6,590 nt of DNA from Burkholderiales bacterium (GTDB lineage: Bacteria > Pseudomonadota > Gammaproteobacteria > Burkholderiales > CAIKXV01): contig JAIENF010000006.1 in the NCBI GenBank assembly GCA_019751575.1, positions 1 through 6,590 on the forward strand, read 5' to 3'. The notes beneath the pieces are model-generated. The model did no database searches. It was given only the letters and a program-made list of their open reading frames with translations, and was not told the origin of the DNA. This document shows, in pieces, positions 1-5,703 of the stretch. The position numbers and the translations under genes are program-made. Positions within the stretch are counted from its first letter, which is position 1. Each line of letters opens with the position of its first letter.

Positions 1-1096
1 GCCTGAGCGTGGCCGCGACGCGCGGCAGGTCCTGTTCGAAGCGCTTGACCTGTTGTTCGGCGTCTGCGCGCTCGGCGGCGGTGAGCTCGCCGCCATCGGT
101 GGTGCCGGCGGCGGTGGGCTGCGACCAGGGCGCGGTGCCGCCTTTCTCGTGCCTGCGGCCCAGCCCCAGCAGCTTCAGCACGACCCGCCAGAGCAGGACG
201 CGGAACGGCAGGCTGCGGGGCGCGCCATCGTACTCAGGGGCATTCGCTGCCGAAGGCAGCGGGAGCGGCGCGGGGGTTCCGGGCGCCGAGGCATCGGACG
301 CAGCGGGAGCGCCGCGTTGGCGCCTGGAAAAGATCTCGCCCAGCACCCTGCGAAGGCCTGCCCAGCTGCCCGATCGGGAATCCGGTGCATCGGGCGTGTC
401 CGGCCGCCCTTCCAGGGACGGTGTCGCAGGCAGTGGGTCAGGCCCGCGTCGCCGACCGGGCCGGGTCAGTTCGCGCAGGATCCGCACGATCAGGGACGGC
501 GTGCCGGGTCTCACTCCGGCTACCGGCCGCGGGAGGGAGGGGGCTGCCCTGTCGCCCTGTGGAAGGTCGTCGAGGGATCTCGGGCCCGGCCGCAGGTAGC
601 TCTCGAGCAACTGGCGGCACACGGTGACGAACCAGGCGATCGGCCGCCGATGCAGGGGCGGACAGTCGACCGACGGCTCGGTGCTGCCAGCCGTGCCCTG
701 CCCGGCCGATTCCGCGACGGTCTGCGCCGCCGCACGGCAGAGGCGGTCGTCTGACAACTCCATCCATGCGGACTCGTTCTCCCAGCGTGCTGCCGAAGAA
801 AGGGCAGGTTCGGCGGGCGGTGGGGCATCCTCGAGGCCCACCGAGCGCGACAGATCCACGGTCACCTCACTGCACAGGCCGGTGATCAGCGCCAGTTCCC
901 TTTCGCTCTCCAGGAGCAATCCTTCGAGCAGGAAAGGGGTGTCCGACCAGGGGCGATCCAGGTCTGCCACGAACATCCCCAGCTTCAGGTCTGCGACCGG
1001 AACCCGTGCGAGGGGAGTGCCGCCGAAGGCTGGGCCCCTCTGATTCGACGGTCGGATGGCTTGTGGCAATCGACTGCTCCGTGTGTGGGAAGGCAT
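1..1096 (-). CDS. DUF3391 protein with long linker, N-terminal part (probable HD-GYP cyclic-di-GMP phosphodiesterase), truncated by left edge
   Basis: An uninterrupted minus-strand frame runs from ATG at 1096-1094 to the left edge, giving about 365 residues with no stop. Residues ~30-85 read ARVPVADLKLGMFVADLDRP, then WSDTPFLLEGLLLES, then CSEVTVDLSRS. This matches the pattern I know for DUF3391, the small domain that precedes HD-GYP cyclic-di-GMP phosphodiesterase domains in Proteobacteria. After it comes a Pro/Ala/Arg-rich linker of roughly 250 residues carrying four short hydrophobic-basic helices. The last visible stretch (AEQQVKRFEQDLPRVAATLR) is helical and resembles the segment that usually enters HD-GYP, so the catalytic domain should lie beyond the window. 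No signal peptide is evident, so it is probably cytosolic. The start is uncertain: ATG 1096 lacks a Shine-Dalgarno, whereas an in-frame TTG at 1069-1067 has GGAG seven bases upstream; both leave DUF3391 intact. The DUF3391 call is strong; the HD-GYP part is inference. Confidence 0.8.
   Translation of the reverse strand, partial: MPSHTRSSRLPQAIRPSNQRGPAFGGTPLARVPVADLKLGMFVADLDRPWSDTPFLLEGLLLESERELALITGLCSEVTVDLSRSVGLEDAPPPAEPALSSAARWENESAWMELSDDRLCRAAAQTVAESAGQGTAGSTEPSVDCPPLHRRPIAWFVTVCRQLLESYLRPGPRSLDDLPQGDRAAPSLPRPVAGVRPGTPSLIVRILRELTRPGRRRGPDPLPATPSLEGRPDTPDAPDSRSGSWAGLRRVLGEIFSRRQRGAPAASDASAPGTPAPLPLPSAANAPEYDGAPRSLPFRVLLWRVVLKLLGLGRRHEKGGTAPWSQPTAAGTTDGGELTAAERADAEQQVKRFEQDLPRVAATLR
1077..1080 (-). 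promoter_or_regulatory. Possible ribosome binding site favouring a TTG start for the DUF3391 gene
   Basis: On the minus strand GGAG lies seven bases before an in-frame TTG at 1069-1067. The upstream ATG at 1096 has no comparable motif before it. If this site is used, the protein loses nine N-terminal residues, none of them in the DUF3391 domain. Four bases are weak evidence on their own. Confidence 0.35.
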
Positions 1097-1566
1097 TGCA
1101 GGCCGGGTGACATGCAAACGCAGGGTGGACCTGTCATCATCGGCGGCTGCGCCGGCGAGTTGAGGCCGACCGGACGGAAAATCTCACTCGGTGAGGAATT
1201 GTTCGCGTCGATCGCCGGCTCCTGCGGCAAGCCTGCGTTCGTCGTCGAGGTCGCGGCGGTCCCGGTTGCCGTCCATTTGCCCGCGCAGGGCGGCAGCCCT
1301 TGCGCCGGCCTGAACGGCCTTCCCGCTGCCGCGCGCCAGTCTTGGTATCATCGGAAGGTTGAGCCAGCGCCTCCGAACTTCCAGGCCGCATGCCCGAGCA
1401 GCATCCTTGCGGCCCCGCAGGCAGTCCCGCACGGTGTCATTCCGCGCGGTCGGCGGTCGGACCCAGGCCCCCCGGGACAGCCCGCGGCGCCCGCCGGCGT
1501 TACATACGGCCTCGACAGCCCAGACCACAGCCTGATGCCGCGCTTCCACGAACGGAGAAACACAAG
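1097..1566. other. Divergent intergenic region, about 470 bases
   Basis: This stretch separates the minus-strand DUF3391 gene from the plus-strand 458-residue gene, so it must carry promoters for both directions. I see no tRNA, no strong terminator and no recognisable gene. One plus-strand frame is open from ATG 1112 to TGA 1568-1570 (152 codons) and overlaps the next start as ATGA. Its GC3, by my hand count, is about 76 percent, lower than in the neighbouring genes, and its second half is Pro/Arg-rich. I leave it unannotated but flag it as a finding. A two-copy tandem 7-mer (CGGTCGG) at 1447-1460 and a 5-bp hairpin at 1183-1195 look incidental. Confidence 0.6.
1343..1351 (+). promoter_or_regulatory. 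Possible extended -10 promoter for the 458-residue gene
   Basis: TGGTATCAT matches the extended -10 form TGnTATAAT at all but one defined position. No good -35 box lies 16-18 bases upstream, which an extended -10 promoter can tolerate. Transcription would begin near 1358 and leave a 5' leader of about 210 bases. In GC-rich DNA such AT-containing hexamers are uncommon, which supports the call, but a single motif proves little. Confidence 0.3.
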
Positions 1567-2943
1567 ATGAGTGCACCCCTCGACCTGCTCAAGATCGCCC
1601 AGGAAGAAGCCAGCGGCGACCTGTTCAAGTACCTCGACAGCATCTACAAGCGTTCCAGCGTCAAGATCGACGGATCGCCCGACGCGATCCTCTGGGAAGG
1701 CGGCAACGCCGCCGGCGGTGTGAAGCCGGTTGCCCATACCTTCACCGACACCTTCGCGCTGAACGGCACGCTGATGGCGCTGGACGTGCTCGGCCTGCCC
1801 TACCTCGGCGTGCCGATGATGGCGCAGTACCGCCACGACACGAAACTCGCGTGCCTGGACTGGTTCGGCAAGCTGCCCTATACCTCGATCAAGTGGTCGA
1901 CCGCCGGCGACTTCCTGGTCAACGACGGCGGCAAGAAGGTCGTCGTGTTCGGCAAGTCGGCCAACGCGCCGCTGCGCACCTCCGCCGGCGTGTACTGCAA
2001 CGTGCGTCCGTACGGTCCGATCACCGCGGTGCGCTGCATGCCCTGCCTTCCCTACTCGCAGGACAAGAAGAAGTTCAAGGTCGATCCGGAGACCGGCATC
2101 GTCCATTCCGAGATGAACACCCCCGGCATCCGCATGGCCTATGCCGGCCGCCTGTTCCTCAAGATGGTGCACGAGACCGGGCAACTCGGCCGCGTCGCGA
2201 TGAAGCCGACCCAGGCCCAGGAAGACGCGATCAACGCCGGCCTGCTGCGCTGGATGCTGAAGGGCACCAAGTTCAAGATGGTGCGCCAGTATTCGGTCGA
2301 CGCGTACGAAGAGCACAAGGACAACGTCGACGCGATCGTCAAGCTGCTGCCGAAGGACTTCAAGGCCGGCATGGAGAACTGGGGTGGCGAGATCAGCGAG
2401 CACATCGCCGACACCAACTACGGCCTGCTGCTGCATGACGTCATCCGCCACCGCAAGTCGATCGTGCTCGGCACCGACCTCGACGGCGACCGCCTGACCG
2501 ACCTGATGGCCGACGGCCCGCAGGTGCTGCGCGACTTCGGCCAGATGGTGCTCGACCACGCCAAGACCGGCATGGACATGAACAAGGTCTGGACCGACAT
2601 GGGCTTCACCATGAAGAACGGCCGCGACATGACCAGCGTGATGTACCGGATGGTCGGCGAGCCGATCTACGAACAGACCCTCGGTTCGGCCGACGCGATG
2701 CTCACCCGCCTGCTGGACGGCGACGAGACGGTCGGCGGCACGAAGGACCCCTACGATCCGCGCATCCACTTCGTGCTGATCAACGATGCATACAAGGCCG
2801 CCAACCCGGGCAACGCCAAGCTGCACAAGTGGCTCGACGACCAGCTCGCGACCTTCGACACCATCTATGACCCGAAGCGTCCGAAGTACATCGACGGGTA
2901 CAAGAAGCTGAAGGCGGCGATCAAGCCTTGGGGCAGCCAGTAA
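1567..2943 (+). CDS. Unrecognised 458-residue soluble protein
   Basis: This is a clean gene: ATG at 1567, GGAG at 1554-1557 nine bases upstream, strong GC-rich codon bias throughout and TAA at 2941. The frame stays open upstream to 1390, but the Shine-Dalgarno and the change in composition favour 1567. I do not recognise the family and assign no function. There is no signal peptide or membrane segment; the protein looks globular and cytosolic. Visible landmarks are WEGGNAAGG at residues 43-51; a hydrophobic stretch around 66-86 (MALDVLGLPYLGVPMM); YCNVRPYGP at 143-151 followed by CMPC at 157-160, a CxxC that with C144 could bind metal or be redox active; GTDLDGDR at 302-309, an acidic loop that could bind a cation; and a Lys/Asp-rich C-terminus. 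A palindromic repeat separates it from the reductase and ThDP genes on the same strand. Shared metabolism with them is plausible but unproven. Confidence 0.93.
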   Translation: MSAPLDLLKIAQEEASGDLFKYLDSIYKRSSVKIDGSPDAILWEGGNAAGGVKPVAHTFTDTFALNGTLMALDVLGLPYLGVPMMAQYRHDTKLACLDWFGKLPYTSIKWSTAGDFLVNDGGKKVVVFGKSANAPLRTSAGVYCNVRPYGPITAVRCMPCLPYSQDKKKFKVDPETGIVHSEMNTPGIRMAYAGRLFLKMVHETGQLGRVAMKPTQAQEDAINAGLLRWMLKGTKFKMVRQYSVDAYEEHKDNVDAIVKLLPKDFKAGMENWGGEISEHIADTNYGLLLHDVIRHRKSIVLGTDLDGDRLTDLMADGPQVLRDFGQMVLDHAKTGMDMNKVWTDMGFTMKNGRDMTSVMYRMVGEPIYEQTLGSADAMLTRLLDGDETVGGTKDPYDPRIHFVLINDAYKAANPGNAKLHKWLDDQLATFDTIYDPKRPKYIDGYKKLKAAIKPWGSQ

Positions 2944-2958
2944 CAAGGTAGATCCCGC

Positions 2959-3023
2959 GGGGGTCAGGTCCTGCCTTTTGCCTTCGATGCAAAGGGCAGG
3001 GCCTGGCCCCCTTTGTCTTTGTT
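2959..3023 (+). terminator. Strong 23-bp hairpin with T-rich tail after the 458-residue gene
   Basis: Bases 2959-2981 pair with 2989-3011 without a bulge: 20 Watson-Crick pairs, three U-G wobbles and a 7-nt loop (CTTCGAT). The tail TTTGTCTTTGTT follows directly at 3012-3023. It begins 15 bases after the upstream stop codon, the right place for a rho-independent terminator. All three wobbles put U in the 5' arm and G in the 3' arm, so plus-strand RNA folds well whereas the complementary strand would have A-C mismatches. The stem is longer than a typical terminator because it is part of the repeat element. If it works, the downstream genes need their own promoter or depend on read-through. Confidence 0.55.
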
Positions 3024-3029
3024 CATCCC

Positions 3030-3057
3030 GTCTTGCTCGCCAGGCAAAAGGCAAGAC
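3030..3057 (+). repeat. Second small hairpin before the reductase start
   Basis: GTCTTGC at 3030-3036 pairs with GCAAGAC at 3051-3057 (7 bp, 14-nt loop). An alternative fold pairs CCAGG 3040-3044 with CCTGG 3057-3061. This is the inner part of the right-hand repeat unit and ends 27 bases before the reductase start codon. It could affect translation or mRNA stability, but there is no direct evidence. Confidence 0.4.
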
Positions 3058-3083
3058 CTGGACCCTCCTCCTGGACCGATGCC

Positions 3084-3863
3084 ATGACTGCTCTGAAGGA
3101 ACTCTTCGACCTCTCCGGCCGCGTCGCGGTCGTCACCGGCGGCTCGACCGGCCTGGGCCTGCAGATGGCCGAGGCAATGGCGGAGTTCGGTGCGAAGGTG
3201 GTGATCTGCGCGCGCAAGGCAGACCGCCTCGCCACGGCCGAGGCGAAGCTGCGCGAAGCCTACGGTGCCGAGGTCCTCACCGTCGCCTGCGACGTGGCCA
3301 AGGCGGAGGCTGTCGCATCGCTGCACGACAAGGTGATGGAACGCTTCGGTGGCGTCGACATCCTGGTCAACAACGCCGGCCGTGCCTGGGTGGCGCCGGT
3401 GGAAGAGATGCCGCTCGAGCGCTGGCAGCAGGTGTTCGACCTGAACATCACCGCGCCGTTCATGCTGGCCCAGGCCTTCGGCCGCCGGATGATCGCGCAG
3501 AAGAAGGGCAGCATCATCAACATCGCCTCCATCGCGGGCCTGGTCGGGCGCAACCCGGATGCGTACAACTCGATCGCCTACGGCGCGAGCAAGGGCGCGC
3601 TGGTGAACTTCACGCGCGACCTCGCGATCAAGTGGGCGCGGCACAGCATCCGGGTCAACGCGATCTGCCCGGGCTTCTTCGTCACCGACATCAACCGCAA
3701 GGTCTACGACGAGCGGCCGGAGAAGATCGACCGCGAGATCCCGCTGGGCAAGCCTGGCGGCGACAGCGACATCAAGGGCGCGGCCGTCTGGCTCGCCTCC
3801 GATGCGAGCCGGTTCGTCACCGGCGCGATCATTCCGGTCGATGGTGGCACCACGGCCTGGTAG
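3084..3863 (+). CDS. Short-chain dehydrogenase/reductase (classical SDR, FabG/gluconate-5-dehydrogenase-like)
   Basis: A 259-residue Rossmann-fold oxidoreductase that would reversibly convert a carbonyl to an alcohol using a nicotinamide cofactor in the cytosol. Landmarks in order: TGGSTGLG (18-25), the dinucleotide-binding turn; ARK (43-45) after strand 2, whose Arg suggests NADP(H); DV (70-71); NNAG (96-99); N121; catalytic S149 in NIASIAG, Y166 and K170 in YGASK; CPGFF (195-199); and a C-terminal DGG (253-255). The Ser-to-Tyr spacing is 17 residues, a few more than in E. coli FabG, as in a subgroup of SDRs with IAYxxSKGAxVNFTR. ATG 3084 is chosen because the family N-terminus begins there; the frame is open back to 3033, but that extension is encoded by the repeat. 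No good Shine-Dalgarno precedes it. The ThDP gene starts 22 bases after its stop, so the two are probably an operon. The substrate is unknown. Confidence 0.93.
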   Translation: MTALKELFDLSGRVAVVTGGSTGLGLQMAEAMAEFGAKVVICARKADRLATAEAKLREAYGAEVLTVACDVAKAEAVASLHDKVMERFGGVDILVNNAGRAWVAPVEEMPLERWQQVFDLNITAPFMLAQAFGRRMIAQKKGSIINIASIAGLVGRNPDAYNSIAYGASKGALVNFTRDLAIKWARHSIRVNAICPGFFVTDINRKVYDERPEKIDREIPLGKPGGDSDIKGAAVWLASDASRFVTGAIIPVDGGTTAW

Positions 3864-3870
3864 GCTCAGC

Positions 3871-3876
3871 GAGGAG
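3871..3876 (+). promoter_or_regulatory. Ribosome binding site that sets the TTG start of the ThDP gene
   Basis: GAGGAG lies nine bases before TTG at 3886-3888. The frame contains no ATG near here; the nearest upstream ATG candidates lie inside the reductase gene and would add residues unrelated to the family. An ATT at 3880 is too close to the site to be used. Confidence 0.75.
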
Positions 3877-3885
3877 TGCATTGAA

Positions 3886-5541
3886 TTGAGCAAGACAACC
3901 CACACCACCATCGCCGAACAGATGCTCGCTGCGCTCAAGGAAGCCGGCGTCGATCGCATGTTCGGCATCCCCGGCGGCGGTGCCACCGCCGAGCTGGTCA
4001 GCGCGAGCAAGGCTGCCGGCATCGAGTTCGTGCTGACCCAGCACGAGACCTCGGCAATCATCGCGGCGGGCGTGTACGGCCAGCGTACCGGCACCGTGGG
4101 CGTGGCGGTGTCGGCGATCGGCCCCGGCGTGGCCAACTACGCCAACGGCCTGGCCCATGCCATGCTCGACCGCCTGCCGGTGCTGGCGATCGCCGACCGT
4201 TATCGAGGCGGAGTACATGAAGTGGCGCTGCGCCAGCAGTTCGACCACCTGGCGATGATGCGGCCGGTGACCAAGGCCCAGATCACGCTGCACGAGGATA
4301 CCTGGGACACCGGCCTGCGCCGGGCGTTTCGCACGGCGCTGGCCGAGCGACCCGGCCCGGTGTTCATCGACTTTCCGAACAACGTGGCGGGCAAGACGAA
4401 CGTGCCGGCCACCCCGCTGCGCCTGCTGCAGCCGGCCTTCGAGGCCCGGGTGCCCGCTGCCGCCGTGGCCGAAGCGGCGGCCGTGGTCGGCGCCGCGCGG
4501 CGACCGCTGATCCTCGCCGGCAACACGGCACTGTCGCTGCCGCCTGGCGCGCTCGCGCGCTTCGCCTCGGCGTTGCGTGCACCGGTGCTCACCTCGGCCA
4601 AGGCGAAGGGTGCCATCGCCGCCGACGACCCCTGGTCGGCCGGCGTGTTCATGGGCGGCAAGCTGGAACAGGCGCTGCTCGAGCAGTGCGACTACCTCGT
4701 GTTCGCCGGCTTCGACCCGGTCGAACTGCTGCCCAAGCCCTGGAAGGTACCGGTGCCGGCACTCTGGCTCGATCGGGTGCCCAATGTCGAGCAGACTGCG
4801 GCGGTCGATGCCGAACTGATCGGCGACCTGGGCGACACGCTGTCCGGACTGGCCGCCGCGATCTGCGGGTCGGGTGCCCGTGCGTCCTCCACCTGGTCGC
4901 CGGAAGACTGCGGACGGTTCCGCGATTCGGTGCGCACACAGCTCACCGTGCCGGTGGACGGCCTGTCGCCGAACGATGTCGTGCTCGCTGCGCGCGACGC
5001 CGCGCCGCGCGATACGGTGCTGGTGACCGACGTGGGCGCCAACAAGCTCCTGTCGGTGGAACTGTGGGACGCCTATGGTGCGCACGACTTCCTGATGTCG
5101 AACGGCCTCGCCACGATGGGCTTCTGCCTGCCGGCGGCGCAGGCGGTGAAGCTGGCCGAACCGCACCGCCCGGTGCTCTGCCTGTGCGGCGACGCCGGCT
5201 TCCTGATGCGCCTGCCCGAGCTGGTCACCGGCCGGCTGATCGGTGGCGGCAGCGTGAAGCGGCCGATCGTGTACGTGATCTTCGCCGACAACGAGCACAG
5301 CCTGATCACCGTGAAGCAGGGCAAGCTGGGCAAGAGCGTGCACGGGCTGGACTTCCCGTCCCCGGGCTATGCCGACCTCGCCCGTGCCTTCGGCCTCGAG
5401 TGCTCGGAGGTCGACAACCTGGCCGACTACCGGACTGCGCTGGCGGCGGCATTCGCCCGCACCGACCACTCGACGCTGATCGCCGCGCGCATCGATTCTT
5501 CCGCCTACGCGAAACAGTTCGACATCATCCGCGAGCTCTGA
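3886..5541 (+). CDS. Thiamine-diphosphate-dependent enzyme (acetolactate synthase/benzoylformate decarboxylase superfamily)
   Basis: A 551-residue protein, the usual length for this superfamily, starting at TTG 3886 behind GAGGAG. These enzymes use ThDP and Mg2+ to cleave or form C-C bonds next to a carbonyl, commonly decarboxylating 2-oxo acids. The N-terminal pyrimidine-binding domain (~1-170) shows GIPGGG (27-32), the catalytic Glu in QHETSA (E54) and IGPGVANYANG (78 on). The central domain spans ~190-330. The C-terminal pyrophosphate domain has TMGFCLPAA (410-418), with the Met that props ThDP in its V shape, and the Mg-binding pair GDAG (D436) and ADN (N469). The D-to-N distance is 33 residues against 27 in acetolactate synthase or pyruvate decarboxylase, owing to a Gly-rich insertion near 454-459. 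Nothing marks it as biosynthetic acetolactate synthase, and no small subunit follows. Pairing with a reductase and a Bug receptor favours catabolism. Family sure; reaction unknown. Confidence 0.92.
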   Translation: MSKTTHTTIAEQMLAALKEAGVDRMFGIPGGGATAELVSASKAAGIEFVLTQHETSAIIAAGVYGQRTGTVGVAVSAIGPGVANYANGLAHAMLDRLPVLAIADRYRGGVHEVALRQQFDHLAMMRPVTKAQITLHEDTWDTGLRRAFRTALAERPGPVFIDFPNNVAGKTNVPATPLRLLQPAFEARVPAAAVAEAAAVVGAARRPLILAGNTALSLPPGALARFASALRAPVLTSAKAKGAIAADDPWSAGVFMGGKLEQALLEQCDYLVFAGFDPVELLPKPWKVPVPALWLDRVPNVEQTAAVDAELIGDLGDTLSGLAAAICGSGARASSTWSPEDCGRFRDSVRTQLTVPVDGLSPNDVVLAARDAAPRDTVLVTDVGANKLLSVELWDAYGAHDFLMSNGLATMGFCLPAAQAVKLAEPHRPVLCLCGDAGFLMRLPELVTGRLIGGGSVKRPIVYVIFADNEHSLITVKQGKLGKSVHGLDFPSPGYADLARAFGLECSEVDNLADYRTALAAAFARTDHSTLIAARIDSSAYAKQFDIIREL

Positions 5542-5546
5542 CGCCC

Positions 5547-5567
5547 GGCGGGCCTTTCCGGCCCGCC
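5547..5567 (+). terminator. GC-rich hairpin after the ThDP gene
   Basis: GGCGGGCC (5547-5554) and GGCCCGCC (5560-5567) form a perfect 8-bp stem with loop TTTCC, starting five bases after the TGA. No T-run follows, so it is not a textbook intrinsic terminator. It may act as a weak terminator or protect the 3' end of the reductase-ThDP transcript. It suggests that the Bug gene downstream is transcribed at least partly on its own. Confidence 0.6.
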
Positions 5568-5569
5568 CT

Positions 5570-5581
5570 GCCTGATCAGGC
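5570..5581. repeat. 12-bp perfect palindrome in the ThDP-Bug intergenic gap
   Basis: GCCTGATCAGGC reads the same on both strands and sits three bases after the GC hairpin, about 120 bases before the Bug gene. It could be an operator half-site pair or part of a composite 3' structure. A 13-base dyad with a single central base (CTGCCC-G-GGGCAG, 5617-5629) lies further on. Neither matches a regulator motif I recognise. Confidence 0.3.
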
Positions 5582-5703
5582 CCGAGGTCCGCGCGGTTGC
5601 ATTCCGGAAGGACATCCTGCCCGGGGCAGCGGCATTGTCGGTGTGAATGGTACGGTATCTGCTTCCGATCGCAGCTCGATCCTCATTCCGGAGCAACCCG
5701 TCA

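Larger units (their letters stand above)
2959..3065. repeat. REP/MITE-like palindromic repeat cluster (three related ~22-nt units)
   Basis: Three related ~22-nt units lie here: one forward at 2960-2982 (beginning GGGGTCAGGTCCTGCC) and two inverted, at 2989-3010 and 3043-3065 (ending GGCAAGACCTGGACCC). The outer pair forms terminal inverted repeats matching over 22/23 bases with one substitution and one 1-base gap, about 107 bases end to end. The inner pair folds into a long hairpin. Short intergenic palindromes of this kind are typical of REP elements and MITEs mobilised by IS200/IS605-like (RAYT) transposases. The GGTCAGGTC...TTTTGCC type resembles repeats I recall from proteobacterial genomes, but I could not check copy number. 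A GTAG sits at 2948-2951, as seen near some REP hairpins, possibly by chance. No clear target-site duplication is visible. Confidence 0.7.

Noticed and set aside
9..754. Plus-strand frames in the left-hand region
   Set aside because: They are Arg/Ser/Gly-rich compositional shadows. The minus frame contains a recognisable DUF3391 domain and is open to the edge.
1183..1195. CTCAC/GTGAG mini-hairpin with A/T-rich flank, possible minus-strand terminator
   Set aside because: The stem is only 5 bp with no supported gene ending there; too weak to call.
1184..1351. Small minus-strand frame of about 55 codons (MIPRLARGSGKAV...)
   Set aside because: No ribosome site precedes it, there is no recognisable similarity, and wobble-position GC (about 71 percent by hand count) is lower than in the opposing frame.
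1348..3054. 568-residue minus-strand frame antisense to the 458-residue gene
   Set aside because: It mirrors a gene with strong GC3 bias, which keeps the antisense frame open. Its translation is rich in His, Arg, Val and Asp with no recognisable domain, and the sense strand has the ribosome site and motifs.
2959..3065. CRISPR-type repeat array
   Set aside because: The units are inverted and imperfect, with unequal short gaps and only three copies, which fits palindromic REP/MITE sequences rather than direct repeats with spacers.
2964..4136. 390-residue minus-strand frame across the repeat and the SDR gene
   Set aside because: It crosses the palindromic repeat and the ends of two clear plus-strand genes and shows no family features.
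3829..5469. 546-residue minus-strand frame antisense to the ThDP gene
   Set aside because: Same GC-bias artefact. The sense strand carries unmistakable ThDP-enzyme motifs and the antisense product has none.
5635..5661. Possible sigma-70 promoter (TTGTCG ... TATCTG) before the Bug gene
   Set aside because: The spacer is only 15 bases and the -10 match is poor, so I do not list it, although a promoter somewhere in this gap is likely.
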